Below, piece after piece: positions 7,272 through 14,116 of a stretch of DNA of 18,450 nt. The first letter of the stretch is position 1, and every line of letters begins with the position of its first letter. Under the pieces are notes generated by a model. The model saw only the letters and a program-made list of their open reading frames with translations, made no database searches and was not told where the DNA came from. The DNA lies in contig DTVI01000343.1 of assembly GCA_012963655.1 (NCBI GenBank), forward strand, positions 1-18,450, written 5' to 3'. The position numbers were made by a program, and so were the translations under genes. The stretch is from Sulfurimonas sp. Lineage in GTDB: Bacteria; Campylobacterota; Campylobacteria; Campylobacterales; Sulfurimonadaceae.

Positions 7272-7787
7272 CTATTTTGGTGTGTTTGGATTTTCTAAAG
7301 CGACTTCACGAACAGCCTCATTAGGATCTTTGTGTAATATACTCAATATTGCTCTGGGTGTCTTCGGACTTTTAGCAACAGCCGCACGAACATTTTCATC
7401 TACATCTTTACTCAATTTTTCTAAAATTCTAATAGTTATGTTTGGATTTACAGAGATAGATATACGAACAAACTCATCTTCACTATTACTTAACTTATCT
7501 AATATTGGAAGGGGTGTATTAGGGTTACCAGCGACCCAGGATACGATGAGCTCATCTTCACTAAGTGCAATTAAAGTCTCAACAGGCGTGCTTAGGTGCT
7601 CTGCAACAAATTCCCGTACAATATGGCTCTCATCTTTTGCCATCTGAGTTAATGTTTCAGCAGATGTATTTATGTGTGCTGCAACTCTTGCTCGAACAAA
7701 ATGATCTTCATCTGAACTTAGTTTATCTAACAGCTCCGCAGATGCGTTTTGATCTTGTAATAACAGTAATGATTCAATGTTTATCAT
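7272..7787 (-). CDS. Leucine-rich repeat variant (LRV/HEAT-like) protein
   Basis: The 171-aa protein is made almost wholly of about six repeats of 24-26 residues, each ending in a pattern like VRxxVAxNPNTP followed by xxILxxLSxDxD. Clear units end at residues near 40, 66, 90, 116, 142 and 168; the last stops abruptly at NPNTPK. Such repeats form a right-handed helical scaffold, generally for protein binding. The Azotobacter LRV protein carries an N-terminal Fe-S cluster; this one has no cysteines at all, so it is a pure scaffold. AAAGG lies 8 nt before the ATG. There is no signal peptide or membrane segment, so it should be cytoplasmic. The partner is unknown. Confidence 0.8.
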   Translation of the reverse strand: MINIESLLLLQDQNASAELLDKLSSDEDHFVRARVAAHINTSAETLTQMAKDESHIVREFVAEHLSTPVETLIALSEDELIVSWVAGNPNTPLPILDKLSNSEDEFVRISISVNPNITIRILEKLSKDVDENVRAAVAKSPKTPRAILSILHKDPNEAVREVALENPNTPK

Positions 7788-7906
7788 GTTTATAACCTTT
7801 ATAGTTTTAAGTCTATTTTATAATTATGAAATTATAGCGTTTATCTCTTAAATATTTGGGTCTGTAAACAAACAAATAGATTAGATTTATCTCACATAAA
7901 TTAAGC

Positions 7907-7938
7907 TATAATTATTTACCTAAAAAGACATTATAAGG
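7907..7938 (+). promoter_or_regulatory. gdhA promoter -10 box and ribosome binding site
   Basis: TATAAT at 7907-7912 lies 32 nt before the gdhA ATG, and AAGG at 7935-7938 lies 6 nt before it. No convincing -35 is seen. The leader would be about 25 nt. Confidence 0.5.
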
Positions 7939-7944
7939 CTAGAT

Positions 7945-9300
7945 ATGAAAAAGTATAAAGAAGAGATACAAAAACTTAAAAATGAAGATTGTGCCGAAGA
8001 TGATGTCTTTTTTCAAGCAATGGAAGAAGTTTTACTTTCTATTGCTCCCCTTTTAAAATCAGATGAAGTATATAAAAAAAATGCTATTGTAGAACGTTTA
8101 ACCATTCCCGATAGAGTTATTAAATTTAAGGTAACCTGGTTTGATGATAATCAAAATGTTCAAGTAAACACGGGATATAGAGTTCAGTTTAATAATGCTC
8201 TAGGGCCTTATAAAGGTGGCCTAAGATTTCATCCAAGTGTAAATGAAGGAATTTTAAAATTTCTAGGCTTTGAGCAAATCTTAAAAAACTCTCTCACAGG
8301 TCTTCCTATTGGTGGAGCTAAGGGGGGAAGTGATTTTGATCCTAAGGGAAAAAGTGACTTTGAGGTTATGAAATTTTGTTCGGCCTTTATGACCGAGCTT
8401 CATAAATATATTGGGCCTCGTATAGATGTACCTGCGGGAGACATTGGTGTAGGTGGACGTGAGATTGGTTATCTTTTTGGAGAATATAAAAAGATAACTT
8501 CTAGTTTTGAGGGTGTATTAACAGGTAAACCTTACTTCTTTGGAGGTTCATTAATGCGCCCTGAGGCAACAGGTTATGGTGTTGTTTATTTTACGCAGAC
8601 CATGCTAGAACTTGAAAATGCACAACCCTTAAAAGATAAGATTTGTACCGTTAGTGGAGCAGGTAATGTTGCTCTTCACGCCATAGAAAAGCTTATTCAC
8701 TTAGGCGCTATTCCTGTAACCTGCACGGATTCAAAAGGGACTATACATGATCCAAGAGGTGTAGACCTGGCCCTTTTAAAAGAGCTTAAACTTAAAAAGC
8801 GAGTTTCCTTAGAGGAATACATCAAAATACATTCTGAGGCTAACTATATTCCTCTAGATCAATATCCCGAAGGGGGACACGCCGTTTGGCACATCCCTTG
8901 TTATGCGGCCTTTCCTTGTGCAACCCAAAATGAACTTAATGAAACTGATGCCTTAACACTTCTTAAAAATGGATGTAAAAGTGTTAGTGAAGGTGCCAAC
9001 ATGCCTTCTACTACCAAAGCAGTAAATACTTTCTTAAATGCTAAAATATGCTTTGCTCCAGCTAAGGCTGCTAATGCTGGTGGTGTCGCGGTAAGTGAAT
9101 TTGAAATGAGTCAGAATGCTTCTATGCAAAGATGGAGTTTTGAAAAGGTAGATGAAAAGCTCCAAGACACTATGCAACAAATTTGTAAGCGTGTTTCCTT
9201 AACGGCTAAGGATTATGGGGTTGAAGGAAACTACGTTGATGGAGCTAATATTGCTGGCTTTAAAAAAGTAGCTGATGCCATGATTGCGGAAGGGATTTAA
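7945..9300 (+). CDS. gdhA: NADP-specific glutamate dehydrogenase
   Basis: This enzyme makes glutamate from 2-oxoglutarate and ammonium with NADPH, an ammonium-assimilation route. At 451 aa it is the standard length of the hexameric bacterial form. The glutamate-binding and catalytic region is intact: GPYKGGLRFHPSV (87-99, Lys90), GLPIGGAKGGSDFDPKGK (119-136, catalytic Lys126) and DVPAGDIGVGGREIG (161-175). The nucleotide-binding turn SGAGNVALHAIEKL (237-250) follows. The motifs match the NADP-linked small GDH class; coenzyme choice is inferred from family, not from a tested residue. It has its own promoter and ribosome site and no obvious operon partner, with the next gene 39 nt downstream. 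Confidence 0.95.
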   Translation: MKKYKEEIQKLKNEDCAEDDVFFQAMEEVLLSIAPLLKSDEVYKKNAIVERLTIPDRVIKFKVTWFDDNQNVQVNTGYRVQFNNALGPYKGGLRFHPSVNEGILKFLGFEQILKNSLTGLPIGGAKGGSDFDPKGKSDFEVMKFCSAFMTELHKYIGPRIDVPAGDIGVGGREIGYLFGEYKKITSSFEGVLTGKPYFFGGSLMRPEATGYGVVYFTQTMLELENAQPLKDKICTVSGAGNVALHAIEKLIHLGAIPVTCTDSKGTIHDPRGVDLALLKELKLKKRVSLEEYIKIHSEANYIPLDQYPEGGHAVWHIPCYAAFPCATQNELNETDALTLLKNGCKSVSEGANMPSTTKAVNTFLNAKICFAPAKAANAGGVAVSEFEMSQNASMQRWSFEKVDEKLQDTMQQICKRVSLTAKDYGVEGNYVDGANIAGFKKVADAMIAEGI

Positions 9301-9339
9301 GTATTAGCTTTTTAAATATCCTTTTGCTATTATCCCTAC

Positions 9340-9996
9340 ATGACTTTTAAAAAACTATCCTCATTACTTTTATTACTCACAATATTCTTTACCTTTAGTT
9401 CTTGTACCTTCATACGAATGGGTGAAGAAGGTATGGAAAAAATCAAGACAAGCAGTAGCCATGGTTATCCAAATGGTATAAAACCAGATGAAATACGCAA
9501 TATAAAAGATTATATTGTAAATGAAAATGATTTTGTAATTATTGCAGAAAGCCCTTACAAGACCCTCTATAAAACTCGCAATAAAAGCAATATGGGAAGA
9601 ATGTCTGTCTTAGATGACTTAATGGATTATTGTGTCGATCAGGGTGGAAAATATAAATTTGGTAAACAGTTTGGAGGTTCTATTGCAAGCGAATATGAGT
9701 CTATGGACTTTGAATTTTCAAGTGTTAAAGATGAATACAGAAAGAATAGGCTTCGTGGGTATAAGGGTTGGATGAAATGCCGTGGGGGTAAGGACGAGTT
9801 TGAAGTCAATAGAAAAAGACGTAGTGCTTATTTTCAAATCACACATAAGCAAGTGCAACTACAAGGCTACGCCTTACAATGGTATATAGATTATCATGAT
9901 ATTAAGGAGATGGACTTAAAAGAATTAAACATTGGTCTTTGGTCGTATTCTACTCTTGTTCAAATGGGGGGGTCTTTGTCAATACAATCAGGGTAA
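9340..9996 (+). CDS. Lipoprotein, frame interrupted at a G7 run (main part)
   Basis: The 218-aa product starts with a lipoprotein signal: a Lys-Lys, a Leu/Phe-rich core, then FSSC with lipidated Cys22. Beyond it I recognise no family. The frame ends abruptly in SLSIQSG just after seven G (9966-9972). Reading six G instead continues in the other frame for 72 more codons to 10210 and gives a 289-aa protein with more ordinary sequence, so this gene is probably one frame broken by a one-base slip. Within it, YKGWMKCRGGKDEFEV and, past the slip, LASGEFVCTESKDKKKDF look like two copies of one motif. The start ATG lies 6 nt after TGCTATTAT, an extended -10, and has no ribosome site, which suggests a leaderless transcript. 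Confidence 0.65.
   Translation: MTFKKLSSLLLLLTIFFTFSSCTFIRMGEEGMEKIKTSSSHGYPNGIKPDEIRNIKDYIVNENDFVIIAESPYKTLYKTRNKSNMGRMSVLDDLMDYCVDQGGKYKFGKQFGGSIASEYESMDFEFSSVKDEYRKNRLRGYKGWMKCRGGKDEFEVNRKRRSAYFQITHKQVQLQGYALQWYIDYHDIKEMDLKELNIGLWSYSTLVQMGGSLSIQSG
9966..9972 (+). repeat. G7 homopolymer inside a coding region
   Basis: Seven consecutive G in an AT-rich gene. Poly-G runs are the classic phase-variation sites of Campylobacter and Helicobacter, though active tracts are usually eight or longer. Loss of one G would join the upstream lipoprotein frame to the downstream frame. Confidence 0.6.
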
Positions 9997-10210
9997 GACC
10001 TTGATCTCAAATCGATATACTAATAAGAAGTCCATGTCATTGAATAATTATTTTTTACAACAACTTAATCCATTTAGTTCTCAGAATCCTTATCTACTTG
10101 CTAGTGGGGAGTTTGTTTGTACAGAAAGTAAAGACAAAAAGAAAGACTTTATTTATGATATAAAATATTCCAAAAAGTACCAAAAAATTCTTTATAATAA
10201 GCGCCAATAG
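9973..10210 (+). pseudogene. C-terminal continuation of the lipoprotein in the -1 frame
   Basis: After the G run this frame stays open for about 79 codons to TAG at 10208-10210. It reads as well-formed protein (LNNYFLQQLNPF, YLLASGEFVCTES, FIYDIKYSKKY). The frame has no credible start or ribosome site of its own: its nominal first ATG lies inside the upstream gene at 9932. It is best read as the missing C-terminus of the lipoprotein, separated by a genuine slip, a phase-OFF state or a sequencing error. Confidence 0.55.
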
Positions 10211-10318
10211 TCTGTATTAATCAAGCCATCTTTTATTAGCCTTTTCAGGCGTGCAAACATAAGAGGTTCTTGTTTTAGATACTCTTATTATAAAAATATT
10301 TAGTGTTAAACATATAGT

Positions 10319-10966
10319 TTATGTGTTTAAACGAAGAATATAACCCTTACCTTGAACTGTGTCAATAATACCTGTACCAATACGTTTACGAAGACGCAAG
10401 ACAAGATTACGAAGGGCATGTCCATTATCTTCAACTCCACCCCAAATCACAGACTCAAGATAATCATGGGTTAAAGGACGATTGATATTACTCATAAATG
10501 TGTGCATAAGATTAGACTCTTTTTGACTTAGGTGGACCTCTGCATCATTAATATATAAGGTTCTTCCTGAAATATCATATTTTACATTAGCACTAAGGTC
10601 TAAAGCTTTTTCATTCATAAGGTTGGATACCTTAATTTCTAATTCACGTAAATCAAAAGGTTTTTTCAAATACTCATCACAACCAACCGCATACGCATCC
10701 ATAATAGTTTCAATGTCATTATAGCCACTGATCATAATGATAGGAACCTGAGGAAACTTTTTTCTAAGGTCTTTGACTAAGGAGATACCATCAGATTCAG
10801 GTAAGTTAATATCAATGATATATAAATCATAAGCAGTTTTATCAATAGATACTAAGGTACTAGAAACATCTACAAAATCATCACAAATCCAAGATTTGGT
10901 TTCGAAAAACTTATGCATTAAGGCTAAAAATACGGGATCGTCTTCAATAAGGGCGCATCGTCTAAT
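10319..10966 (-). CDS. OmpR-type response regulator, apparently starting at ATT
   Basis: A two-component response regulator: receiver domain, then a winged-helix DNA-binding domain. From the ATT at 10964-10966 it is 215 aa and the receiver is complete: acidic pair Asp9-Asp10 in LIEDDP, phospho-acceptor Asp52 in LYIIDINLP, Ser80 in IIMISGY and Lys102 in YLKKPF. The C-terminal half has a typical recognition-helix region ALRNLVLRLRKRIG and the wing DTVQGKGYIL. The first standard start codon (ATG 10918) would cut off the first strand and the acidic pocket. Between the upstream stop and that ATG there is no ATG, GTG, TTG or CTG in frame, whereas AAAGGA sits exactly 6 nt before the ATT. It is divergent from the envelope operon; no sensor kinase is present in the window. 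Confidence 0.85.
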   Translation of the reverse strand: MRRCALIEDDPVFLALMHKFFETKSWICDDFVDVSSTLVSIDKTAYDLYIIDINLPESDGISLVKDLRKKFPQVPIIMISGYNDIETIMDAYAVGCDEYLKKPFDLRELEIKVSNLMNEKALDLSANVKYDISGRTLYINDAEVHLSQKESNLMHTFMSNINRPLTHDYLESVIWGGVEDNGHALRNLVLRLRKRIGTGIIDTVQGKGYILRLNT

Positions 10967-11005
10967 GGTAAATCCTTTATATAAAAATATATTTTAAATA
11001 TAATA

Positions 11006-11020
11006 ATAGAATTATTCTAT
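11006..11020. promoter_or_regulatory. 15-bp palindrome upstream of the response regulator
   Basis: ATAGAATTATTCTAT is a perfect palindrome about 40 bp upstream of the ATT start. It falls where the regulator's own promoter should be, so it could be an autoregulatory operator. AT-richness makes chance palindromes easier here. Confidence 0.3.
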
Positions 11021-11049
11021 CATAAAAATTGGTTATTGTATAAGAATAC

Positions 11050-11065
11050 TTGATTTTAAAATCAA
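11050..11065. promoter_or_regulatory. 16-bp perfect palindrome TTGATTTTAAAATCAA
   Basis: Eight-base perfect arms lie in the divergent region, about 85 bp from the regulator gene. The ends TTGAT and ATCAA match the outer half-sites of Crp/Fnr-family operators. The gap is six bases; the FNR consensus has four and CRP six. A binding site for such a factor is possible, not shown. Confidence 0.4.
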
Positions 11066-11076
11066 ACGAGAAAAAA

Positions 11077-11105
11077 TAAGTGTCAGATGGGGGATCCAAC
11101 ACTTA
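11077..11105. promoter_or_regulatory. Inverted repeat TAAGTGT / ACACTTA
   Basis: Perfect 7-bp arms at 11077-11083 and 11099-11105 flank a 15-nt G-rich centre. The half-site AAGTGT reappears in the dyad at 11225-11244, so both could bind the same factor. It has no U-run and is not a typical terminator. Confidence 0.35.
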
Positions 11106-11224
11106 ACATGTAAAAAATAAATAAATAAATAATACAAATTTAAAAATTGGGGGAAAATTTAAATCTGCTCCAGCCTCATCATGCAAAAGTTGGATATTGG
11201 AATATTAGTATAATATAGTTAACC
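11106..11224. other. Non-coding stretch in the divergent intergenic region
   Basis: This holds a short AAAT tandem run (about 11117-11132), an isolated GGGGG at 11154-11158 and a TATAAT at 11209-11214 on the plus strand that might start a long leader or a small RNA. I see no open frame of note. Confidence 0.35.
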
Positions 11225-11226
11225 AA

Positions 11227-11272
11227 GTGTAAATAATATTACACATTATTTAAACTATAATAAGAGTATAAT
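11227..11272 (+). promoter_or_regulatory. Envelope operon promoter region with dyad GTGTAA-N6-TTACAC
   Basis: A perfect dyad (11227-11232 and 11239-11244) with a 6-bp centre sits immediately upstream of two TATAAT boxes, at 11256-11261 and 11267-11272. The operon's first ATG is at 11309 behind AAAAGGAAA. The dyad is centred about 20 bp upstream of the first -10, overlapping the -35 zone; that suits a repressor or a class II activator. The divergent response regulator is the natural candidate. Confidence 0.5.
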
Positions 11273-11308
11273 CATTTTTTAAATTTAACATCTTTAAAAG
11301 GAAATCAA

Positions 11309-11512
11309 ATGAACAAGCTCTTGGTACTCTTTTTTATAAGTCATAGTCTATTAAATGCCAAGGCCCTGCAAGTCAACTCACCCCTAAAACTACTTCATAC
11401 TTCTAAGTATGAAATGCCCCCGGGTAGACAGATGAAAATTCCAACAAGTACAAAACTTATCCTTGTTACCTTTCAAAACACTGTCCCCCATGAAGAAGAA
11501 ATCCAAAAGTGA
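11309..11512 (+). CDS. Short secreted protein, possibly truncated (67 aa)
   Basis: First gene of the operon. It has an N-terminal signal peptide (about 1-18, LLVLFFISHSLLNAKA) and then about 48 residues: SPLKLLHTSKYEMPPG and a strand-like TKLILVTFQ, ending at TGA. The layout resembles the beginning of thioredoxin-fold-like periplasmic proteins of about 150 aa seen in related bacteria, in which a KLILVTF-like strand is followed by the rest of the fold. Here the rest is missing, so it may be truncated; this comparison is from memory. The ribosome site AAAAGGAAA is strong, and its stop overlaps the GTG start of the permease (GTGA), implying coupled translation. Confidence 0.6.
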   Translation: MNKLLVLFFISHSLLNAKALQVNSPLKLLHTSKYEMPPGRQMKIPTSTKLILVTFQNTVPHEEEIQK

Positions 11513-12582
11513 TTGCCTTTAAAGCCTTAAGGAAGAACCCTTTTAAAAGTTTTCTTATCTTCTCATCTATTACCATCTCAGTAATGGCCATTTTTTTAAT
11601 TTCTTCTATCTCTCAGGGAATTATTGGCATGTATTCTAAAATGATTAAAACTGATGGGGATATTATCATCACACAAAAAGGGATAGCAGATAATTTCTTC
11701 TCTAATGTGGATATTAAACTGATGGATAGCATTAACAAAATTAAGCATGTTAATTCAAGTTACGCGATGATAGTGGGAGCTTCACCTGTTGGGCATATAC
11801 CCATAGCTGGTATATATGGCGTTAGTGCAAACCATCTTTCACATTATAAGCTTTCAAAAGGGCGTTACCCTAAGAGGGGAGAGGTTCTTTTGGGTAAGAC
11901 CCTAGCCAAACAATTACATGGAAGGTCCGTGAATGTAGGTAATAAACGATTTAGGATTGCAGGTTCATATACTAGTGACATAGGATTTGAAGAAGGTGGC
12001 GTTGTGATGCATATCAGTGACGCGGGTAAACTTTTTGCTCGTTCGGCCTCGTATATCTTAGTTGCTGCTAGTAACCCTTCTTTTACAGATGAGCTTGTTA
12101 AAAATATTTCTCTTTTAGATGATGATATCAATGTCAAAACGACTTCTTCTTTTGTCCAAGAATATAATCAATTTAAAATCATTTCAAACTCGTCTTTTGT
12201 GATCTCTACCCTTGCCTTTATTATGGGATTGATGGGAATTGCTTCGATTATGAGCATGATTGTTAATTCTCGAAAAGAAGAATTTGGGATTATGAGAGCC
12301 TTAGGAAAGAGTCGTGGCTTTATTATCAAAAATCTTTTTTTAGAAACCCTTATTATGAGCTTTTTAGCTTACTTAGTAGCACTTATTCTAAGTCTTAGTA
12401 TCTTAAGCCTTCTCCCTCATATTGAAACCTTACAAGGATATGTGAATGGGTCTTTATCCTTGATCACGGCCAGCTATGTTTTACTTGCTACTGTGATAAT
12501 GTCCCTTGTTGGAGCTTTAATTCCTGCGTGGTTGGCTGCTAAAACAGATCCCGTACTACTTATTAATCAGGCTTCGTCATGA
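11509..12582 (+). CDS. ABC transporter permease, FtsX/MacB (LolE-like) family
   Basis: A 357-aa inner-membrane permease of the type VII (MacB/LolCDE) ABC class, in which the periplasmic domain does mechanical work rather than forming a through-membrane channel. It has one N-terminal membrane segment (about 14-37), a periplasmic domain of roughly 190 residues, and three C-terminal segments (about 228-252, 275-300, 320-342). The typical cytoplasmic loop SRKEEFGIMRALGKSRGFI and the C-terminal PAWLAAKTDPVLLI are clear. The GTG start overlaps the preceding stop and the ATPase ATG overlaps its own stop (ATGA). Only one permease is encoded, so it would act as a homodimer like MacB, unlike the LolC/LolE pair. 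No MacA or outer-membrane partner lies nearby. Confidence 0.88.
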   Translation: MIAFKALRKNPFKSFLIFSSITISVMAIFLISSISQGIIGMYSKMIKTDGDIIITQKGIADNFFSNVDIKLMDSINKIKHVNSSYAMIVGASPVGHIPIAGIYGVSANHLSHYKLSKGRYPKRGEVLLGKTLAKQLHGRSVNVGNKRFRIAGSYTSDIGFEEGGVVMHISDAGKLFARSASYILVAASNPSFTDELVKNISLLDDDINVKTTSSFVQEYNQFKIISNSSFVISTLAFIMGLMGIASIMSMIVNSRKEEFGIMRALGKSRGFIIKNLFLETLIMSFLAYLVALILSLSILSLLPHIETLQGYVNGSLSLITASYVLLATVIMSLVGALIPAWLAAKTDPVLLINQASS

Positions 12583-13202
12583 TTAAAGCATCTAACATTT
12601 CTCATTTTTATGGAAAAGAGCAGGTCTTATTTGATCTTGATATTAATATCAAAAAAGGTGAGTTTGTTTTCTTATCAGGGGAAAGTGGAAGTGGAAAGTC
12701 TACCCTCTTATCTATCTTATCCACGCTTTTAAAACCCTCTAATGGGGACTTAAGAATAAATGGAAAAAATATCAAAGAGCTTAAAAGCCTTGATAGCTTT
12801 AGGCAAGACAATATTGGTTTTGTTTTTCAATTTCATTATTTGATTAATTACCTCAACGTTTATGAAAACATAGAACTCGCTGCTAAAAAGGATAAGAAGA
12901 AAAATATTCAAGCCTTACTTAAAGAGCTTCGTATTGAAGACCTTTCTTCACGCTATCCTAATGAAATATCAGGAGGGCAAAGACAAAGAGTTGCTCTTGC
13001 TCGTGCGCTTATTAATGAGCCTAGCATCATCTTTGCAGATGAACCTACAGGAAGCCTTGATTCCGTAAATACCAAACTCGTTTATGAAATCTTAGCTCAG
13101 AGCGTAAAAAAAGGCTGTACTCTTATTATTGCCTCACACGATATGCAAGTTCAAAACTATGCAACACAAACACTTCAAATGCTTGATGGCAAACTTCAAT
13201 AA
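12579..13202 (+). CDS. ABC transporter ATP-binding protein, LolD/MacB type
   Basis: The 207-aa nucleotide-binding subunit for the permease just upstream (4-nt ATGA overlap). All motifs are intact: Walker A GESGSGKS (34-41), Q-loop Gln84 in FVFQFHYL, signature SGGQRQRVALARAL (131-144), Walker B IIFADE (150-155, catalytic Glu155), D-loop SLDS (159-162) and switch His187 in IIASHD. The motif pattern and length fit the LolD/MacB/FtsE group. It energises whatever the permease moves at the outer face of the inner membrane. Confidence 0.93.
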   Translation: MIKASNISHFYGKEQVLFDLDINIKKGEFVFLSGESGSGKSTLLSILSTLLKPSNGDLRINGKNIKELKSLDSFRQDNIGFVFQFHYLINYLNVYENIELAAKKDKKKNIQALLKELRIEDLSSRYPNEISGGQRQRVALARALINEPSIIFADEPTGSLDSVNTKLVYEILAQSVKKGCTLIIASHDMQVQNYATQTLQMLDGKLQ

Positions 13203-13204
13203 GA

Positions 13205-14101
13205 ATGATTCAATTTATTTCCTTAGCTCTACTCCTTGGCTTTGAGCTTTCTTATTATCTCTTAATCATACAAACGGGCATTGCCCAACATTATCATTCA
13301 GATCTGCTTACACTTCTTCCCTTGTTTGTTGGTGGGATAACAGGAAGTTTAGTCAGTGGACATACATGGGCAAAAATAACAAACCCCCTTCATAAGATTA
13401 GTATATCTCTTTGTTTACAATTAATCTTATCCCTTTTGTATCCTGAGTATTCCCCTTTTAGCCTCTTTCTTTTAGGACTAAGCGTTGGGGTTATGGCACC
13501 TTTAAGTATTTATATTTTTCAAAGCCATCAAAAAAGAGAACTCTTCTTTGCCCTTGGGATTGCTTATAGTGTAGGAACCTATGGATTTGCTTTTTTTACA
13601 GATTCAAAGGAAGAGATGGCCATTATATTTACCTGTATCTCACTTATCTCTAGCTTTTTCTTGAGCTTCTACAAGATACAATTAAAAAAAGAAAAACAAT
13701 CATTAAGTATCATGCAGATCCTTCCCTTTATTGTATGGATAGTTATTGACTCTAATCTTTTTGAAAGTCTTATTATTCATCAACAAATGAATCTTTGGCT
13801 TGACTTTAACTATCTTATTATTGTCTTTCATATTTTAGGATTAATGGCAGCATACCTTCTTAGCTTCAGTCATATAAAGCATCATCTTTTTATTTTTATT
13901 TTATTTATACTTTCATATGTTTTATTTTATTTAGAAATTCCCTTATATTTAGCTATGATTTACCCTTTTACTGTTTCATACTATAATATGATTGTTTTTA
14001 ATATGCTAAGCAAGGAAGCAAGTTTAAAAAAGCTTTCTATTATAATGGTTTTTATTGCTTGGATAGGTTCAGGCCTTGGTTTAGTTTTAGCCTTAAGATA
14101 A
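13205..14101 (+). CDS. Polytopic membrane protein, 10-11 predicted segments, function unknown
   Basis: This 298-aa protein is almost all membrane: hydrophobic segments at about 3-25, 34-56, 63-79, 85-105, 111-131, 138-156, 171-190, 201-222, 227-245, 247-268 and 277-297, with short polar loops and one basic loop (KIQLKKEKQ). The glycine-rich second segment (FVGGITGSLVSG) recalls MFS-like transporters or the membrane part of spermidine-synthase-like proteins, but no signature is decisive. It starts 2 nt after the ATPase stop, so translation is surely coupled and it probably works with the ABC pair. The next gene follows after 15 nt. Confidence 0.75.
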   Translation: MIQFISLALLLGFELSYYLLIIQTGIAQHYHSDLLTLLPLFVGGITGSLVSGHTWAKITNPLHKISISLCLQLILSLLYPEYSPFSLFLLGLSVGVMAPLSIYIFQSHQKRELFFALGIAYSVGTYGFAFFTDSKEEMAIIFTCISLISSFFLSFYKIQLKKEKQSLSIMQILPFIVWIVIDSNLFESLIIHQQMNLWLDFNYLIIVFHILGLMAAYLLSFSHIKHHLFIFILFILSYVLFYLEIPLYLAMIYPFTVSYYNMIVFNMLSKEASLKKLSIIMVFIAWIGSGLGLVLALR

Positions 14102-14116
14102 ATACAAAGGAAAAAA

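Noticed and set aside
9932..10210. Independent 92-aa gene
   Set aside because: Its ATG is inside the lipoprotein gene without a ribosome site; the part past the G run reads as the continuation of that protein.
11050..11065. FNR box
   Set aside because: The ends fit but the gap is six bases rather than the four of the FNR consensus; kept only as a Crp/Fnr-like palindrome candidate.
11117..11132. AAAT tandem repeat as a phase-variation tract
   Set aside because: Only about four units, in non-coding AT-rich DNA and not within a promoter spacer; chance is enough.
11865..12137. Minus-strand frame inside the permease gene
   Set aside because: Antisense to the clearly coding periplasmic domain; no start signals.
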